Source of the DNA: Candidatus Methylomicrobium oryzae
GTDB lineage: Bacteria; Pseudomonadota; Gammaproteobacteria; Methylococcales; Methylomonadaceae
Direction of reading: 5' to 3'
DNA length: 64,000 nucleotides
NCBI RefSeq assembly: GCF_016745425.1
Contig: NZ_JAERVK010000002.1
Span: forward strand, 1-64,000
How positions within the stretch are numbered: the first letter of the stretch is position 1; the number at the start of each line of letters is the position of its first letter. A model generated the notes under the pieces. It was not told where the DNA came from. It saw nothing but the letters and a program-made list of their open reading frames with translations, and did no database searches. Made by a program: the position numbers and the translations under genes. This document shows, piece after piece, positions 1 through 7,686 of this stretch.

Positions 1-59
1 GCTTCGGTCAGCCGACCGCCGACAAGCTGGATAACCGCGATTTCGTCCTTATCGACCAT
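1..59 (-). CDS. Hypothetical protein, 5' end only
   Basis: An ATG at 59-57 opens a frame that stays open to the window edge and begins MVDKDEIAVIQLVGGRLTE. It follows the stop of the upstream gene (at 75) by 15 bases, on the same strand, with a purine-rich G-containing stretch as a possible ribosome site. Only 19 codons are visible, so no function can be given. Confidence rests on gene spacing alone. Confidence 0.4.
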   Translation of the reverse strand, partial: MVDKDEIAVIQLVGGRLTE

Positions 60-74
60 CGCCGCCCGCCCCAA

Positions 75-614
75 TTAAATTGTTTCTCCGGGGATAAATT
101 GTTCAAGTTGCGTACCCACCAGCAGACTGAAATCGCACAGCGGCACAGTACCCAAAAACGCGTGAATGCGCTCAATTTCCAACTCCATCAAAACGCGTTC
201 CCGAGCGATACGCACTTCATCCTCCGGAGTGGGGGGCACGTCCAGGGGCCGGAACTTTTCAACCGGCACACGGGCCGTCAAGGCCTCTTTCAGACGATTC
301 TCGTACGCATTGTTCATCCGCGCCAGTTCGCCGTTCTTCCATTTAATCTGGCCTTGCAGTTTGCCGATCCGCTCAATGCAGCGGCCGATCAACATCGGAT
401 CCACGCTGTTCTTGGCTGCTTCGCCGGCTTGAATGATTTCCCGGTGGTCCAGTTTCGCGCCTTCGAGGCCGGCGCAAAGTTCGTCCAGCTGGCGTCTCAA
501 TACTTCATCGCCGTTGAGCACGTCCAGAGTCAAGGGCGCCAGCGCGACCAGGGCCGCATCGATCAGATTCAGGGATTTGTGCGCATTGGCATAGTGAGTT
601 TTGGTAATTTTCAT
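75..614 (-). CDS. Hypothetical element protein, 179 aa
   Basis: A predicted soluble, largely helical and charged protein beginning MKITKTHYANAHKSLNLIDA. I recognise no domain. It has no signal peptide or membrane segment; its middle (about residues 45-110) is rich in K, E and Q and could form a coiled coil. It lies in the same orientation as the rest of the element and is followed after 15 bases by another gene start, so it is probably part of the element's distal operon. The opposite strand also carries a long open frame here, but the minus frame is favoured by its ATG context and by the polarity of all neighbours. Confidence 0.6.
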   Translation of the reverse strand: MKITKTHYANAHKSLNLIDAALVALAPLTLDVLNGDEVLRRQLDELCAGLEGAKLDHREIIQAGEAAKNSVDPMLIGRCIERIGKLQGQIKWKNGELARMNNAYENRLKEALTARVPVEKFRPLDVPPTPEDEVRIARERVLMELEIERIHAFLGTVPLCDFSLLVGTQLEQFIPGETI

Positions 615-1140
615 GGCCTATGGCCTCCAAAAAAATGAGGAAGCCATAGCCTAACCCGCGTTTTCCGGGCTTTTAGCGCCGTTTTCCGATTCTGAAAGGG
701 CGACTTTTGCGCGTTTACAGTGGTTTTTTGGGGGTGAAACGGGCCAGCGGGCCGAAACCCGCGCCGGGACGGGTCTTGTGACGCGTGAAAGGCTGAGGTT
801 ATTCAGGTCAAACCTATAAATCGTCGGTTTGGGTCCTGACCACCATCTACGCACACAGGGGCAACGGGTAGAATTGCAAGTCATTGATTTTATTATTCGA
901 TAAAATCATCGAACAACAGAATCAATAGCTTACGAAGGAGCTAAAATTGCGATTGAGTACAATCAGCATTGTAAGGGGGTGGTGAAACGCCACCCCCTTC
1001 AAACGAAACGACCACCACCGTAACCGTGGAGTAGTGGAAAAGCAGGAATTCCTGCTATTGAAGGATGATCGAAAGGGGGCTTTCTGGCGGGCACAAAAAG
1101 CCGGACAGCCCCGGCTTTCAAGGAAAAAAGTTCAAGCGCT
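615..1140. other. Non-coding stretch with two hairpins
   Basis: No convincing gene is seen. Two perfect inverted repeats stand out: a 9-bp stem at 885-893/900-908 with a six-base loop in an AT-rich setting, and a 10-bp G/C stem at 973-982/990-999 with loop TGAAACG. Neither is followed by a clear T-run on either strand, so they may be structured RNA or protein sites rather than terminators. Confidence 0.4.
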
Positions 1141-1470
1141 TCATTGCAGGCTTACCAAATCCAAAAACATCAGACGCTGCTCGGCGTGTTGGTTGCCTTC
1201 GGAATCGAGCAGAATAAATCCCTGCTTCTCGTAAAACGAGACCGCTTCAATCTTGGCATCGGTCACCACAAAACGACAGCCGACATTGGCGGCAATCTTG
1301 TCCTGGATGAGCGCAATCGCATAATCCACCAGGGTGGTGCCAATGCCGTAATGTCTGAATCGGCTATCGACGGCCAGCCGGTGCATTTTACGGCGCAGAA
1401 GCAGTGTGCGATACCGAACAGAAAGTAACTCGAGGATAAGGCAAACTGTATTCCACCTCGCTCCCGGGGT
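1141..1470 (-). pseudogene. 5'-truncated GNAT acetyltransferase
   Basis: The minus frame encodes the C-terminal half of a GCN5-type N-acetyltransferase. RLAVDSRFRHYGIGTTLVDY matches the acetyl-CoA binding segment (consensus R/Q-x-x-G-x-G/A), followed by the late strands with VVTDA and FYEKQGFILL. The frame stays open upstream of the first ATG (1386) to a stop at 1473-1471, but the extra residues do not resemble the N-terminal GNAT strands, and no other start codon occurs. I infer a remnant that lost its 5' end. The pattern RLAVD...VVTDA...FYEKQGF is common in toxin-like GNATs of the TacT type, whose DUF1778 partner would lie upstream; none is seen. Confidence 0.65.
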
Positions 1471-1650
1471 TTAGCCGCTCATCGCGCTATCTGGCGGGGA
1501 TAACCTACCCCCTGCCAGAACGCTCGGCACGGAGGCCGAGCGCGGGCTATGGACGGTAGCCGTAGCCATTACGTCAGCCGCTTTTCAAGCGTCCCTATCG
1601 TTTAGGTTACCTTTTTATTCCAATGGATCCCCTCGAGACGATGAGCTGGT
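1471..1650. other. GC-rich structured intergenic region
   Basis: This stretch holds a perfect 8-bp stem with a six-base loop (1521-1528/1535-1542), next to a second short inverted repeat, GGCTA (1545-1549) with TAGCC (1557-1561). Such clustered stems suggest a structured RNA or a recombination/transfer site, but I recognise no known family. A TTTAGGTTACC motif at 1601-1611 belongs to the motif family listed separately. Confidence 0.35.
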
Positions 1651-2818
1651 TTACAAGTTCATAACCGCTTCATCCCGGGCTTTATTGATTTTCTGCATAA
1701 AGGCCGTATCCCCGCCTTTGTCCGGATGGTGCTTGGCGGCCAGCTTGCGGTAGGCTTGATTGATCTCCCTCTTGCTGGCATGGGGGCTGACGCCCAAAAT
1801 GGCATGGCAGGCTCCCTCCTCGCCCATGATTCCCAAGATTCAAGAGCTGGTCCGGATCAACACCCAGGATCTCGACCATGATGGGGATAAAATCGGGTTC
1901 GAAAAACATATTGAACCATTCCCGGAATTGATCGCCGGCTTCACGCTCTTTTCTGTCTTGAAGATCACCGCCTCCGAAAGCCCGGGTAAAACCGCCTAAC
2001 TGAATTTCATTCATACATTGCTGGATGATTTTAAATTCATCCTTGCTGAACATCTTCGGCATGAGGGGATGAATTTGAGCGGCATATGCCAGATTTTCCG
2101 CCCAGGCGACAAACTCAGGATTTAGGTTACCTAATGATTCCCTACGCTTTTGGAGCAGCCACTGATACCGGTCTGTCTGGTAACAGGCGTTGTTGAGGCC
2201 GATCGCCGCAATCACATCCGGCCGGCAATAGTAGATGGCCTCGCGTCTAAATTCTTCCAGGGAACGAGGGAGGCTGTCCAACTCGAACAGGAAATTTAAA
2301 ACTTCGTCCAGCGTCGCCGGCTGCGCATTCACGTCATCGAAAATCAAGGCATACTTGACTAAATCCAGGGTGGGATCAAAGCCCATAAAGGAGTTCGACT
2401 GGTAAACCGGATCGACTTTGTCGAGGGCCGCAATCATCGGCTGCACCAATGGCAGGTATCGGCCGTACACTTGGCACATCGCTTCAATATACTCATCCTT
2501 CAGGCTGTATTCCCCGGTTGCCACATCTTGGGTCAGGGCTTTCCGGAAGGCTTTCAACGTCTTAAACTGGAAGGGTTAAAAAAGGTCTCGATCGCTGACA
2601 TCGCTGTTGGGATCGAATTGGTAACGCAGGCACTCGGATAGCGCCAACATATCGGAGAGCGGTATCGTTTGCCATGAATCCGGCGTAGCATTAGGTAACT
2701 TATTGCCGGCGCCCGCAGTCGAGGAATTTTCGCAATTAAGTAACTTAATCAACTGCTCGCCCGACAGGCGGGACTTGGCCTCCTGGACGGCTTCAACGAT
2801 TGGATTAGGTAACTTTAT
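1601..2818. repeat. Scattered TTAGGTWACYTAA palindromic motifs
   Basis: Five near-identical short palindromes occur in about 1.2 kb: TTTAGGTTACC (1601-1611), TTAGGTTACCTAA (2122-2134), TTAGGTAACTTA (2691-2702), ATTAAGTAACTTAAT (2735-2749, perfect 7-bp arms) and ATTAGGTAACTTTAT (2804-2818). Three fall inside a 96-codon gene and one inside the J-domain gene. Inside the genes they are read in different protein contexts (for example KLPN and LGNLN), which points to a DNA-level function. Confidence 0.6.
1651..2557 (-). pseudogene. J-domain protein split by a frameshift
   Basis: The upstream frame (from 2557) encodes about 240 residues of an unrecognised helical domain, MKAFRKALTQDVATGEYSLK onward. 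Near 1828-1845 the meaningful sequence moves by +1 into a second frame that ends at 1651 and encodes a complete DnaJ J-domain: AILGVSPHASKREINQAYRK followed by HHPDKGGD with the HPD tripeptide. The upstream frame runs on to 1682 only as an out-of-frame reading of the J-domain. The likely ancestral product has a C-terminal J-domain that recruits DnaK. An alternative is two overlapping genes, the second starting at TTG 1836 or ATG 1827, but no good ribosome site is seen there. A single-base sequencing error would also explain it. Confidence 0.6.
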
Positions 2819-2866
2819 AACTTTGAGCTTGGTTCCGTTGGGGTAGCCCCACTCTGATTTTCTCAT
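2576..2866 (-). CDS. Hypothetical element protein, 96 aa
   Basis: A small protein starting MRKSEWGYPNGTKLKVIKLP, of unknown function. It lies 12 bases after the primase stop and 18 bases before the J-domain gene, which suggests co-transcription with the replication genes. Its coding sequence contains three copies of the TTAGGTWACYTAA motif, two of them giving the repeated peptide KLPN; the unusual codon arrangement seems dictated by the DNA motif. No membrane segment or signal peptide is present. It could be an accessory replication or partition factor, but that is only a guess from position. Confidence 0.6.
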   Translation of the reverse strand: MRKSEWGYPNGTKLKVIKLPNPIVEAVQEAKSRLSGEQLIKLLNCENSSTAGAGNKLPNATPDSWQTIPLSDMLALSECLRYQFDPNSDVSDRDLF

Positions 2867-2878
2867 AATAATTTTGGA

Positions 2879-3874
2879 TTAGGAGTTTGGAGAAAGCGTT
2901 TGAACAGCGCGGGGCATTAACCGATCGGCATAATCAATATCGAGTCCAACGTCGAATTTAACCGGTCCTTCCTTGCTGCCAATGATACGGGCCACCGAAA
3001 CCTCTTTTTTAAACTGAACCTTTAACCGATTGGCCAGCGTGTAGGCGGCTTTTTGCCCGGTAAAGCTTGTATCTTCGTCCGCAAAAATCACGACTGATTT
3101 CACCGGTTCGAGAACCAGCACTTGTTCAAGCAGATTTGCATTACCGGCAGCCCAGCACGGAATTTGATAGTCTTGCATTGCAGCCAGCGTCGATTCGATG
3201 CCCTCGGCAATGCCGATTTGTGGAGCAATACCCCCTAACCGGATTGCGCCGCCCAGCAGGGGTTGAATCGCCGGCAGGATTTTCTTGGCTGGATGACCGG
3301 CAATTTTTTGCCCGTCTGGTGTAAGGTAAGTGATGTGAAAAGTGCAGGTTGCGCCAGCAAGATTTCTAAAGATTGCCACCATGGCCGGGAATGTGCCGAC
3401 TTTAACCGGCTTGCCGTTATCATTTCGAGCGAAGTAGTCCACGCCAGAATGAAAATACACGTCCTGTTTGGGCAAGATGGTAATGCCGCGGTTGAGCAAA
3501 TACTGGCCTACCGGGTCATCATGAGAAATCCGTCTCAAACCGGCATGGATGCGCTTCAGCCTTGCTTCGTTTTTGCTGGTATCATCCTGCGCCGTCGGAG
3601 TTGCTCGACAATGCCCGATAATCTCTTCCACGCGTTTGGCCGCCTCGGCAAAAGTCCACCCGTTGAGCTTCTGCAGCAAATCAAAGCCGTCCCCGGCGCC
3701 GCAGCCCGAGCAGTAATAGGAGCCCTTGCCGCCTTTATCGTCGAATCTAAACCGGTCTTTACCTCCGCAGATGGGGCAAGGACCGTGTTTGTTTTTTAAG
3801 AATTCTTGGTCAACGCCAAGCATCGTTAAGATGCTTGGCCATTTACCGAGTGCGTGTTGGGAGATTGCGCTCAT
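2879..3874 (-). CDS. Zinc-ribbon/Toprim DNA primase of the element
   Basis: Likely primes replication of the mobile element. The N-terminus has a primase-type zinc ribbon with C33, C36, C55 and C58 in GPCPICGGKDRFRF and YYCSGCGAGDGFDLL, as in the P4 alpha/CHC2 families. The C-terminal half (roughly residues 215-295) is a Toprim fold: IAEGIESTLAAMQ holds the catalytic glutamate and VVIFADEDTS the acidic DxD-like cluster. At 331 residues it lacks the helicase domain found in P4 alpha; the upstream gene supplies a separate helicase. Its ATG overlaps that gene's stop by 4 bases (ATGA), suggesting translational coupling. Confidence 0.85.
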   Translation of the reverse strand: MSAISQHALGKWPSILTMLGVDQEFLKNKHGPCPICGGKDRFRFDDKGGKGSYYCSGCGAGDGFDLLQKLNGWTFAEAAKRVEEIIGHCRATPTAQDDTSKNEARLKRIHAGLRRISHDDPVGQYLLNRGITILPKQDVYFHSGVDYFARNDNGKPVKVGTFPAMVAIFRNLAGATCTFHITYLTPDGQKIAGHPAKKILPAIQPLLGGAIRLGGIAPQIGIAEGIESTLAAMQDYQIPCWAAGNANLLEQVLVLEPVKSVVIFADEDTSFTGQKAAYTLANRLKVQFKKEVSVARIIGSKEGPVKFDVGLDIDYADRLMPRAVQTLSPNS

Positions 3875-5364
3875 GCTACCTTCCCTTTTTTCACGGCGTT
3901 AAGATAGGCAATCTTCCGTCGCATCATTTCGCCTCGAACTTCTGGGCTGATAGGCACCGTTTTGGCATTCTCATAACTACACGGTGGCTCGCGCCCGGTC
4001 GAGTCCTTGAAAAAATAATACGCAGCGCCAGGCTTCTTGCCTTCAATTTTGTTCAGAGTGCAAATCTGATTCCACAGGTCGCGGTCGTTACCGGCAAATG
4101 TTTTTTTGCCAAGCTTAATTTCCTCCATGGAACCTGCTACGGTAACGACCGCGTTGCGCCTGACTCGGATATGACCGCAATGCTGGCAAATATCACTTTT
4201 GGTTTGCCATAATTCGCCGCACTTAGGGCATTTAGCCGCTTCTTTTTCCTCTTTGGTGGGTTCGCGCTTTGGTTTCTCTGCGCCATCGTCAAGCGAATGA
4301 ACACCATTATGGTAAAGGTCTTCCCATTGATCCTGAAACCTTAAATAATTGCCGCTGTGGTCCAGCCATATGCCTGCATCCTTACCCGGAAACGATCGCA
4401 TTATTCTCCCGAGCTGTTGCACATGAGAAGAAAACGACTTGGTAAATGGGCGCGCCGAGATGCCAATCATCACATCGGGCTGATCAAAGCCCTTCGTTAA
4501 AATGTCGGTGGCAATCAGTCCGTGGATGTGGCTGTCGGTCCGCGAGAATTCTTTGAAAACTTCCTGTTTAGCGTCTTCGTCATCCTTATAGCTGACCGAA
4601 ACAAAGTTAAACCCCGCCTCCTTAAATTTCTTCGAGAGGTCTTGCCCATGGGCAACGCCAGCACAGAAGACGATGGTTTTGCGCGGCCCTCCAAATATCT
4701 CGAAAGTTTTTTTGATCCATTCACTGACAATGTCACCGGTGATCTGTATGCCGCGCTCACCCGCTTCGGCCGAACTCCACTCACCGCCAACCTTTTTGGC
4801 GCCGGTCATGTCAATCTCTTTCGCAATGAATACGCGCAACGGAGTAAGATTGCCCATTTCAACCAGTTGCGCGGTAGTTGATCCGCAGACAACATCTGTA
4901 TAGACCGATCCAAGACCCTTGGTAAACGGACTTGCGCTGAATCCGATAACCTTTACCTGATGATTTTTTATAAATTCGACAGTGGAATACCGAGTATTGT
5001 GGACTTCGTCCACAATCATGAGTTTTAAATTTGGAAATGACCCTCGCTTTTCCAGGGTCTGTGCGCTACATATTTGAATCGACTTATATGTGAGGTAACG
5101 CCAGTGTCCGGCCATCAATACACCATGATCGATTTCGTACTTATCGAGACGTCTGCTGGTCTGGTCGCATAAAACACGCCGATCGAGGATCATTGCGGCG
5201 CGGTGCCCTTTATTCGCAGTCAATTCAAGTACTGCTGCCGCAATCTCTGTTTTACCGCAACCCGTCGGCCCATAAACCATCACTCGGTGATGGCCGGCGG
5301 CAAAGCTTTTACGAATGGCCTCAATACAACCTTGCTGATACGGCCTCAGGTTCAACTTACTCAT
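3871..5364 (-). CDS. SF2 DEAD/DEAH-type helicase
   Basis: An ATP-dependent helicase or translocase of superfamily 2 (ResIII-like). Seen directly: Walker A GPTGCGKT (residues 32-39), DEVH box (119-122), motif III SAS (143-145), and motif VI QLGRIMRS around residue 320. A C-terminal zinc ribbon CPKCGELWQTKSDICQHCG (about residues 380-400) is followed by a basic tail. It precedes the primase with a 4-base overlap and overlaps the DUF3102-like gene upstream by 8 bases, so the three form one translational unit. I infer it unwinds DNA for the element's primase; a restriction-like role is less likely because no nuclease or methylase is near. Confidence 0.85.
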   Translation of the reverse strand: MSKLNLRPYQQGCIEAIRKSFAAGHHRVMVYGPTGCGKTEIAAAVLELTANKGHRAAMILDRRVLCDQTSRRLDKYEIDHGVLMAGHWRYLTYKSIQICSAQTLEKRGSFPNLKLMIVDEVHNTRYSTVEFIKNHQVKVIGFSASPFTKGLGSVYTDVVCGSTTAQLVEMGNLTPLRVFIAKEIDMTGAKKVGGEWSSAEAGERGIQITGDIVSEWIKKTFEIFGGPRKTIVFCAGVAHGQDLSKKFKEAGFNFVSVSYKDDEDAKQEVFKEFSRTDSHIHGLIATDILTKGFDQPDVMIGISARPFTKSFSSHVQQLGRIMRSFPGKDAGIWLDHSGNYLRFQDQWEDLYHNGVHSLDDGAEKPKREPTKEEKEAAKCPKCGELWQTKSDICQHCGHIRVRRNAVVTVAGSMEEIKLGKKTFAGNDRDLWNQICTLNKIEGKKPGAAYYFFKDSTGREPPCSYENAKTVPISPEVRGEMMRRKIAYLNAVKKGKVA

Positions 5365-6115
5365 GGGCGTCCGCTCCCTTCAGTTGCTTCTGCATCGCCT
5401 TGTTCTTACGCCCCAGCCAATTGACTTGCTTGACGAGTTCGGCGTTTTCGTTGGTCAAGGCGTTGATGCGGCCTTCCAACAAGCGATTCAACTTTTGTAA
5501 TTTTTCAATCTCGCGGACCGCTCTGGCGGTTTGATTGTCGTCCTCAAATATCTCCCGCATGTATGCGTAATCCGCGGCAAGACGCTTGTTCTCTTCGATC
5601 AAATCGTTGATGCAATCCTGCACACGATCTTCACCGCCATACGCCTCATTATTGCTCGATTGTTCCGGCTCGGGTGGTGGCGGAGGTGGTGCGGGCGGCG
5701 TGGGCTCGGGCTTGATTTCGGTGAATTCACCTTCGATAATCTCTTCCTTACCTGCCTTTCCAAAGAAAGGATGGTCACTGACTGGGACCTCCTGTGGTTT
5801 TTTGGCATTCGAAATAAGCCGGTACATTTCTCGGACGCTAAATGCCTCGCCTTTGCTGCTCTCCAAAACCAAGGGTTTATTGGCCGCAATCTTCATTAGC
5901 ATTTGCGCATACCGAACGCCAAAAACGAAACGCGTTTCGTTTTTGAGCAAACTCTCGAATTGGCCGTGTGGCGTGATTTTTTTGAGTTTGTTCAGGGTTT
6001 CGCCCATCTGAAAGGCGTATTCCATCGTGGTTTGTGCTGATTCGATAAAGCCTTGTTGGGCCTTATCGAGATCGTTGATCAATTGCTGTTTTGTCAGGGT
6101 AATTTGATTTTCCAT
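5357..6115 (-). CDS. DUF3102-like protein with coiled-coil tail
   Basis: The first 90 residues (motifs FIESAQTTMEYAFQMGETLN, KKITPHGQF and FGVRYAQMLMKIA) resemble DUF3102, a domain found on plasmids, phages and integrated elements and not assigned a firm function. A proline-rich linker (about residues 138-155) leads to a predicted coiled coil of about 80 residues ending the protein. No signal peptide or membrane span. It begins with ATG at 6115 and overlaps the helicase gene by 8 bases. Given the neighbours it may assist initiation or loading at the nearby iteron-like array, but this is inference from position. Confidence 0.65.
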   Translation of the reverse strand: MENQITLTKQQLINDLDKAQQGFIESAQTTMEYAFQMGETLNKLKKITPHGQFESLLKNETRFVFGVRYAQMLMKIAANKPLVLESSKGEAFSVREMYRLISNAKKPQEVPVSDHPFFGKAGKEEIIEGEFTEIKPEPTPPAPPPPPPEPEQSSNNEAYGGEDRVQDCINDLIEENKRLAADYAYMREIFEDDNQTARAVREIEKLQKLNRLLEGRINALTNENAELVKQVNWLGRKNKAMQKQLKGADAHE

Positions 6116-6221
6116 GGTCGCCGCCCCTAAAAAATTAATTGCTGATCGATTTCGATAGTTGCCAGATCGATCTCCGGCGGCGGGCGGGTCAATAATCCTT
6201 TATTGTTTAATAAGGGTATAT

Positions 6222-6785
6222 CTATAGGTATGTTGGATGTTGTGTGGGATCGAATTCCTGCTCCAGCCCTTGATCTATCTGGGCTTGATGTTGATCGCAA
6301 TTGCCAAACTTTTGCCAAGTTTTTGCCAAAAAATTGCCATCGCGTTGACAATTTGTTGCCAAATTTTTGCCTTTTTGGCTAACGTTCTTTATGATGTGTC
6401 CAGTTACCGTCCAACCCTCAGACACGATAGGATTGAGCGGCTTAATAGCCGTGACTTTTTGGTAAATGTTGTTAAGCTTATCGAGCGCTTCGATATATTC
6501 GACCGAAAACTCATACCCCTTGAAGTGACCGAGTAATCTGTCTGCTCGGCTAAATCGGCCAGCAGGGTTACTTCCAGTGGTGATACGGTACAGGCGAGCA
6601 AAGTCGCTGTTCCGGCCCACTGCATAGTTGCCTTTCTTGGTTCTTTGAACATTGAAGAACTTGACGAGCAGTTCACCGGAGTCGGTAATCAGCTCAATGA
6701 TAAAGACAGGTTTTATTCCGCCTTTCACGGCAATGCTGCCAACTTTGGTGTTGGCGCAAGTGCCTTTGATAGATGTGTTTTGCAT
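6222..6785 (-). CDS. Hypothetical element protein spanning the iteron array
   Basis: A 187-residue protein beginning MQNTSIKGTCANTKVGSIAV, with a compact-looking N-terminal half (NYAVGRNSDFARLYRITTG, then SRADRLLGHFKGYEF) and a low-complexity polar C-terminus. I do not recognise the family. Its 3' third contains seven DNA repeats phased at exactly 11 bp; because 11 is not a multiple of three, the encoded peptide is not repeated, so the DNA rather than the protein is constrained there. It could be an initiator whose gene carries its own origin, as seen in some phages and satellites; that is inference. Confidence 0.6.
   Translation of the reverse strand: MQNTSIKGTCANTKVGSIAVKGGIKPVFIIELITDSGELLVKFFNVQRTKKGNYAVGRNSDFARLYRITTGSNPAGRFSRADRLLGHFKGYEFSVEYIEALDKLNNIYQKVTAIKPLNPIVSEGWTVTGHIIKNVSQKGKNLATNCQRDGNFLAKTWQKFGNCDQHQAQIDQGLEQEFDPTQHPTYL
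6301..6377. repeat. Seven 11-bp iteron-like direct repeats
   Basis: Units start at 6301, 6312, 6323, 6334, 6345, 6356 and 6367, each beginning TTGCCAA or a close variant: TTGCCAAACTT, TTGCCAAGTTT, TTGCCAAAAAA, TTGCCATCGCG, TTGACAATTTG, TTGCCAAATTT, TTGCCTTTTTG. The exact 11-bp phase puts all copies on one face of the helix, as in iteron origins bound by initiator proteins. The array lies inside the coding region of an unknown gene and is upstream, in the transcription direction, of the helicase and primase genes. I propose an element replication origin or a cooperative operator. Confidence 0.75.
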
Positions 6786-6851
6786 GATAGCTATCCCTAG
6801 CCGGGTGATGCGTGATAAAATCCAATCGCCAAATTAAGAAAGAATCACACG

Positions 6852-6885
6852 AACCCCGGTCATAAGTAGTGGTCGGGGTTTTTTA
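6852..6885 (+). terminator. Rho-independent terminator reading rightward
   Basis: AACCCCG (6852-6858) pairs with CGGGGTT (6874-6880), followed at once by TTTTATT. The T-run is on the plus strand, so it would stop rightward transcription, although all nearby genes are on the minus strand. In the leftward direction the sequence after the stem is only weakly T-rich, so it would be a poor terminator for the excisionase-like gene that ends at 6883. Confidence 0.6.
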
Positions 6886-7197
6886 TTGCTTTGCGTTTAC
6901 GCTTCCGAAAGCCATATGATCAGCAGCCTGCTGCTCGATCTCGGCGCGGGTGCTGACGCGATTCTGGCGCAGCCAGGTGTCGATCTCTGCGCGGTCAAAA
7001 TACAGCATTTTTCCGCGTGGCTTGTAGTGCGGGATCTCTCCTGATGAGGTGAGTTTGTACAGATGGGATAGACTCAGGCCGGTATAAGCGGCGCATTCAT
7101 CCAATGTAAGGGTGTTTTTGTTACTTAAAACAGCTTGGGTGAGAATATAAAGCTGTTGGATTACATCGTTTAATGTGGTTACTTGGTTTATTTTCAT
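6883..7197 (-). CDS. AlpA/excisionase-like helix-turn-helix protein
   Basis: A small DNA-binding protein of the MerR-like HTH_17/AlpA group. The motif LTLDECAAYTGLSLSHLYKL is a typical helix-turn-helix, followed by the wing GEIPHYKPRGKMLYFDRAEI and DTWLRQ. Such proteins act as recombination directionality factors or as regulators of integrase genes in P4-like elements (established for AlpA and Xis families). ATG at 7197 is chosen; a GTG at 7206 is in frame. It lies two genes from the integrase on the same strand. A short linker then leads to the terminator-like hairpin. Confidence 0.8.
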   Translation of the reverse strand: MKINQVTTLNDVIQQLYILTQAVLSNKNTLTLDECAAYTGLSLSHLYKLTSSGEIPHYKPRGKMLYFDRAEIDTWLRQNRVSTRAEIEQQAADHMAFGSVNAKQ

Positions 7198-7257
7198 CGA
7201 CTTCACTCTTGCTTAAAAATGAAGCCAGTCTATTTATAGCTAATATTTCTGTATTTG

Positions 7258-7686
7258 TTACAAATTCGATTTTTTTCTGAAATCTAACAAGACTTGATAG
7301 GCATCATTATAACTAATGCCTCCATCGTCGGTATTCAGTACCGCGTTTGCTATTGCCAGTATTACTCCCGTCCATTTTTTCGGCTCATCAAGCGCTAAGT
7401 CAGCATCGTGCATCAACCTTACCAATCCTCGCAAATATTCATATTTACTATTCCGTTCTTGGCTACTAATCCCGTAATTCACAAACTCTTCATCATGAAC
7501 ATGATCCAAATCAAATGCTTTCGTTCTTTCGATCAGTTCTTCAATCTCGATCATCAAACTTGGTTTCTTCAGGTTGTAATCTGGATACCTTACCGATCGA
7601 TAGCCTAATTCCGACAGTTCATTTAATAAAAACGATAGTTGTTCAGCCCGCTTCTGGATGTCCGAAACAAGTTTTTTTAGCATCAT
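7258..7686 (-). CDS. Hypothetical protein, about 142 aa
   Basis: Unknown function. The start at 7686 (MMLKKLVSDIQKRAEQLSFL) is preferred to one at 7764 because the extra residues are an out-of-frame reading of the preceding gene; a purine-rich AAGGAAGAGG lies some 15 bases upstream. The product is soluble, helical and acidic, and ends DFRKKSNL. It overlaps the upstream gene by about 44 bases. Codon use is more AT-rich than in the host core genes, as expected for cargo of the element. The pair could be a small accessory or toxin-antitoxin-like module, but nothing in the sequence proves this. Confidence 0.5.
   Translation of the reverse strand: MMLKKLVSDIQKRAEQLSFLLNELSELGYRSVRYPDYNLKKPSLMIEIEELIERTKAFDLDHVHDEEFVNYGISSQERNSKYEYLRGLVRLMHDADLALDEPKKWTGVILAIANAVLNTDDGGISYNDAYQVLLDFRKKSNL

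Noticed and set aside
99-638. Long plus-strand open frame opposite the gene at 75-614
   Set aside because: Every neighbouring element gene is on the minus strand, and the plus product has no family resemblance or ribosome site.
651-884. 77-codon minus-strand frame
   Set aside because: Arg/Pro/Ser-rich composition, no ribosome site, no recognisable family; treated as non-coding.
1034-1234. 66-codon plus-strand frame
   Set aside because: Overlaps the GNAT remnant on the other strand and has no recognisable content.
6301-6377. Possible CRISPR array
   Set aside because: Units are 11 bp without spacers; the pattern is iteron-like. No cas gene is present in the window.
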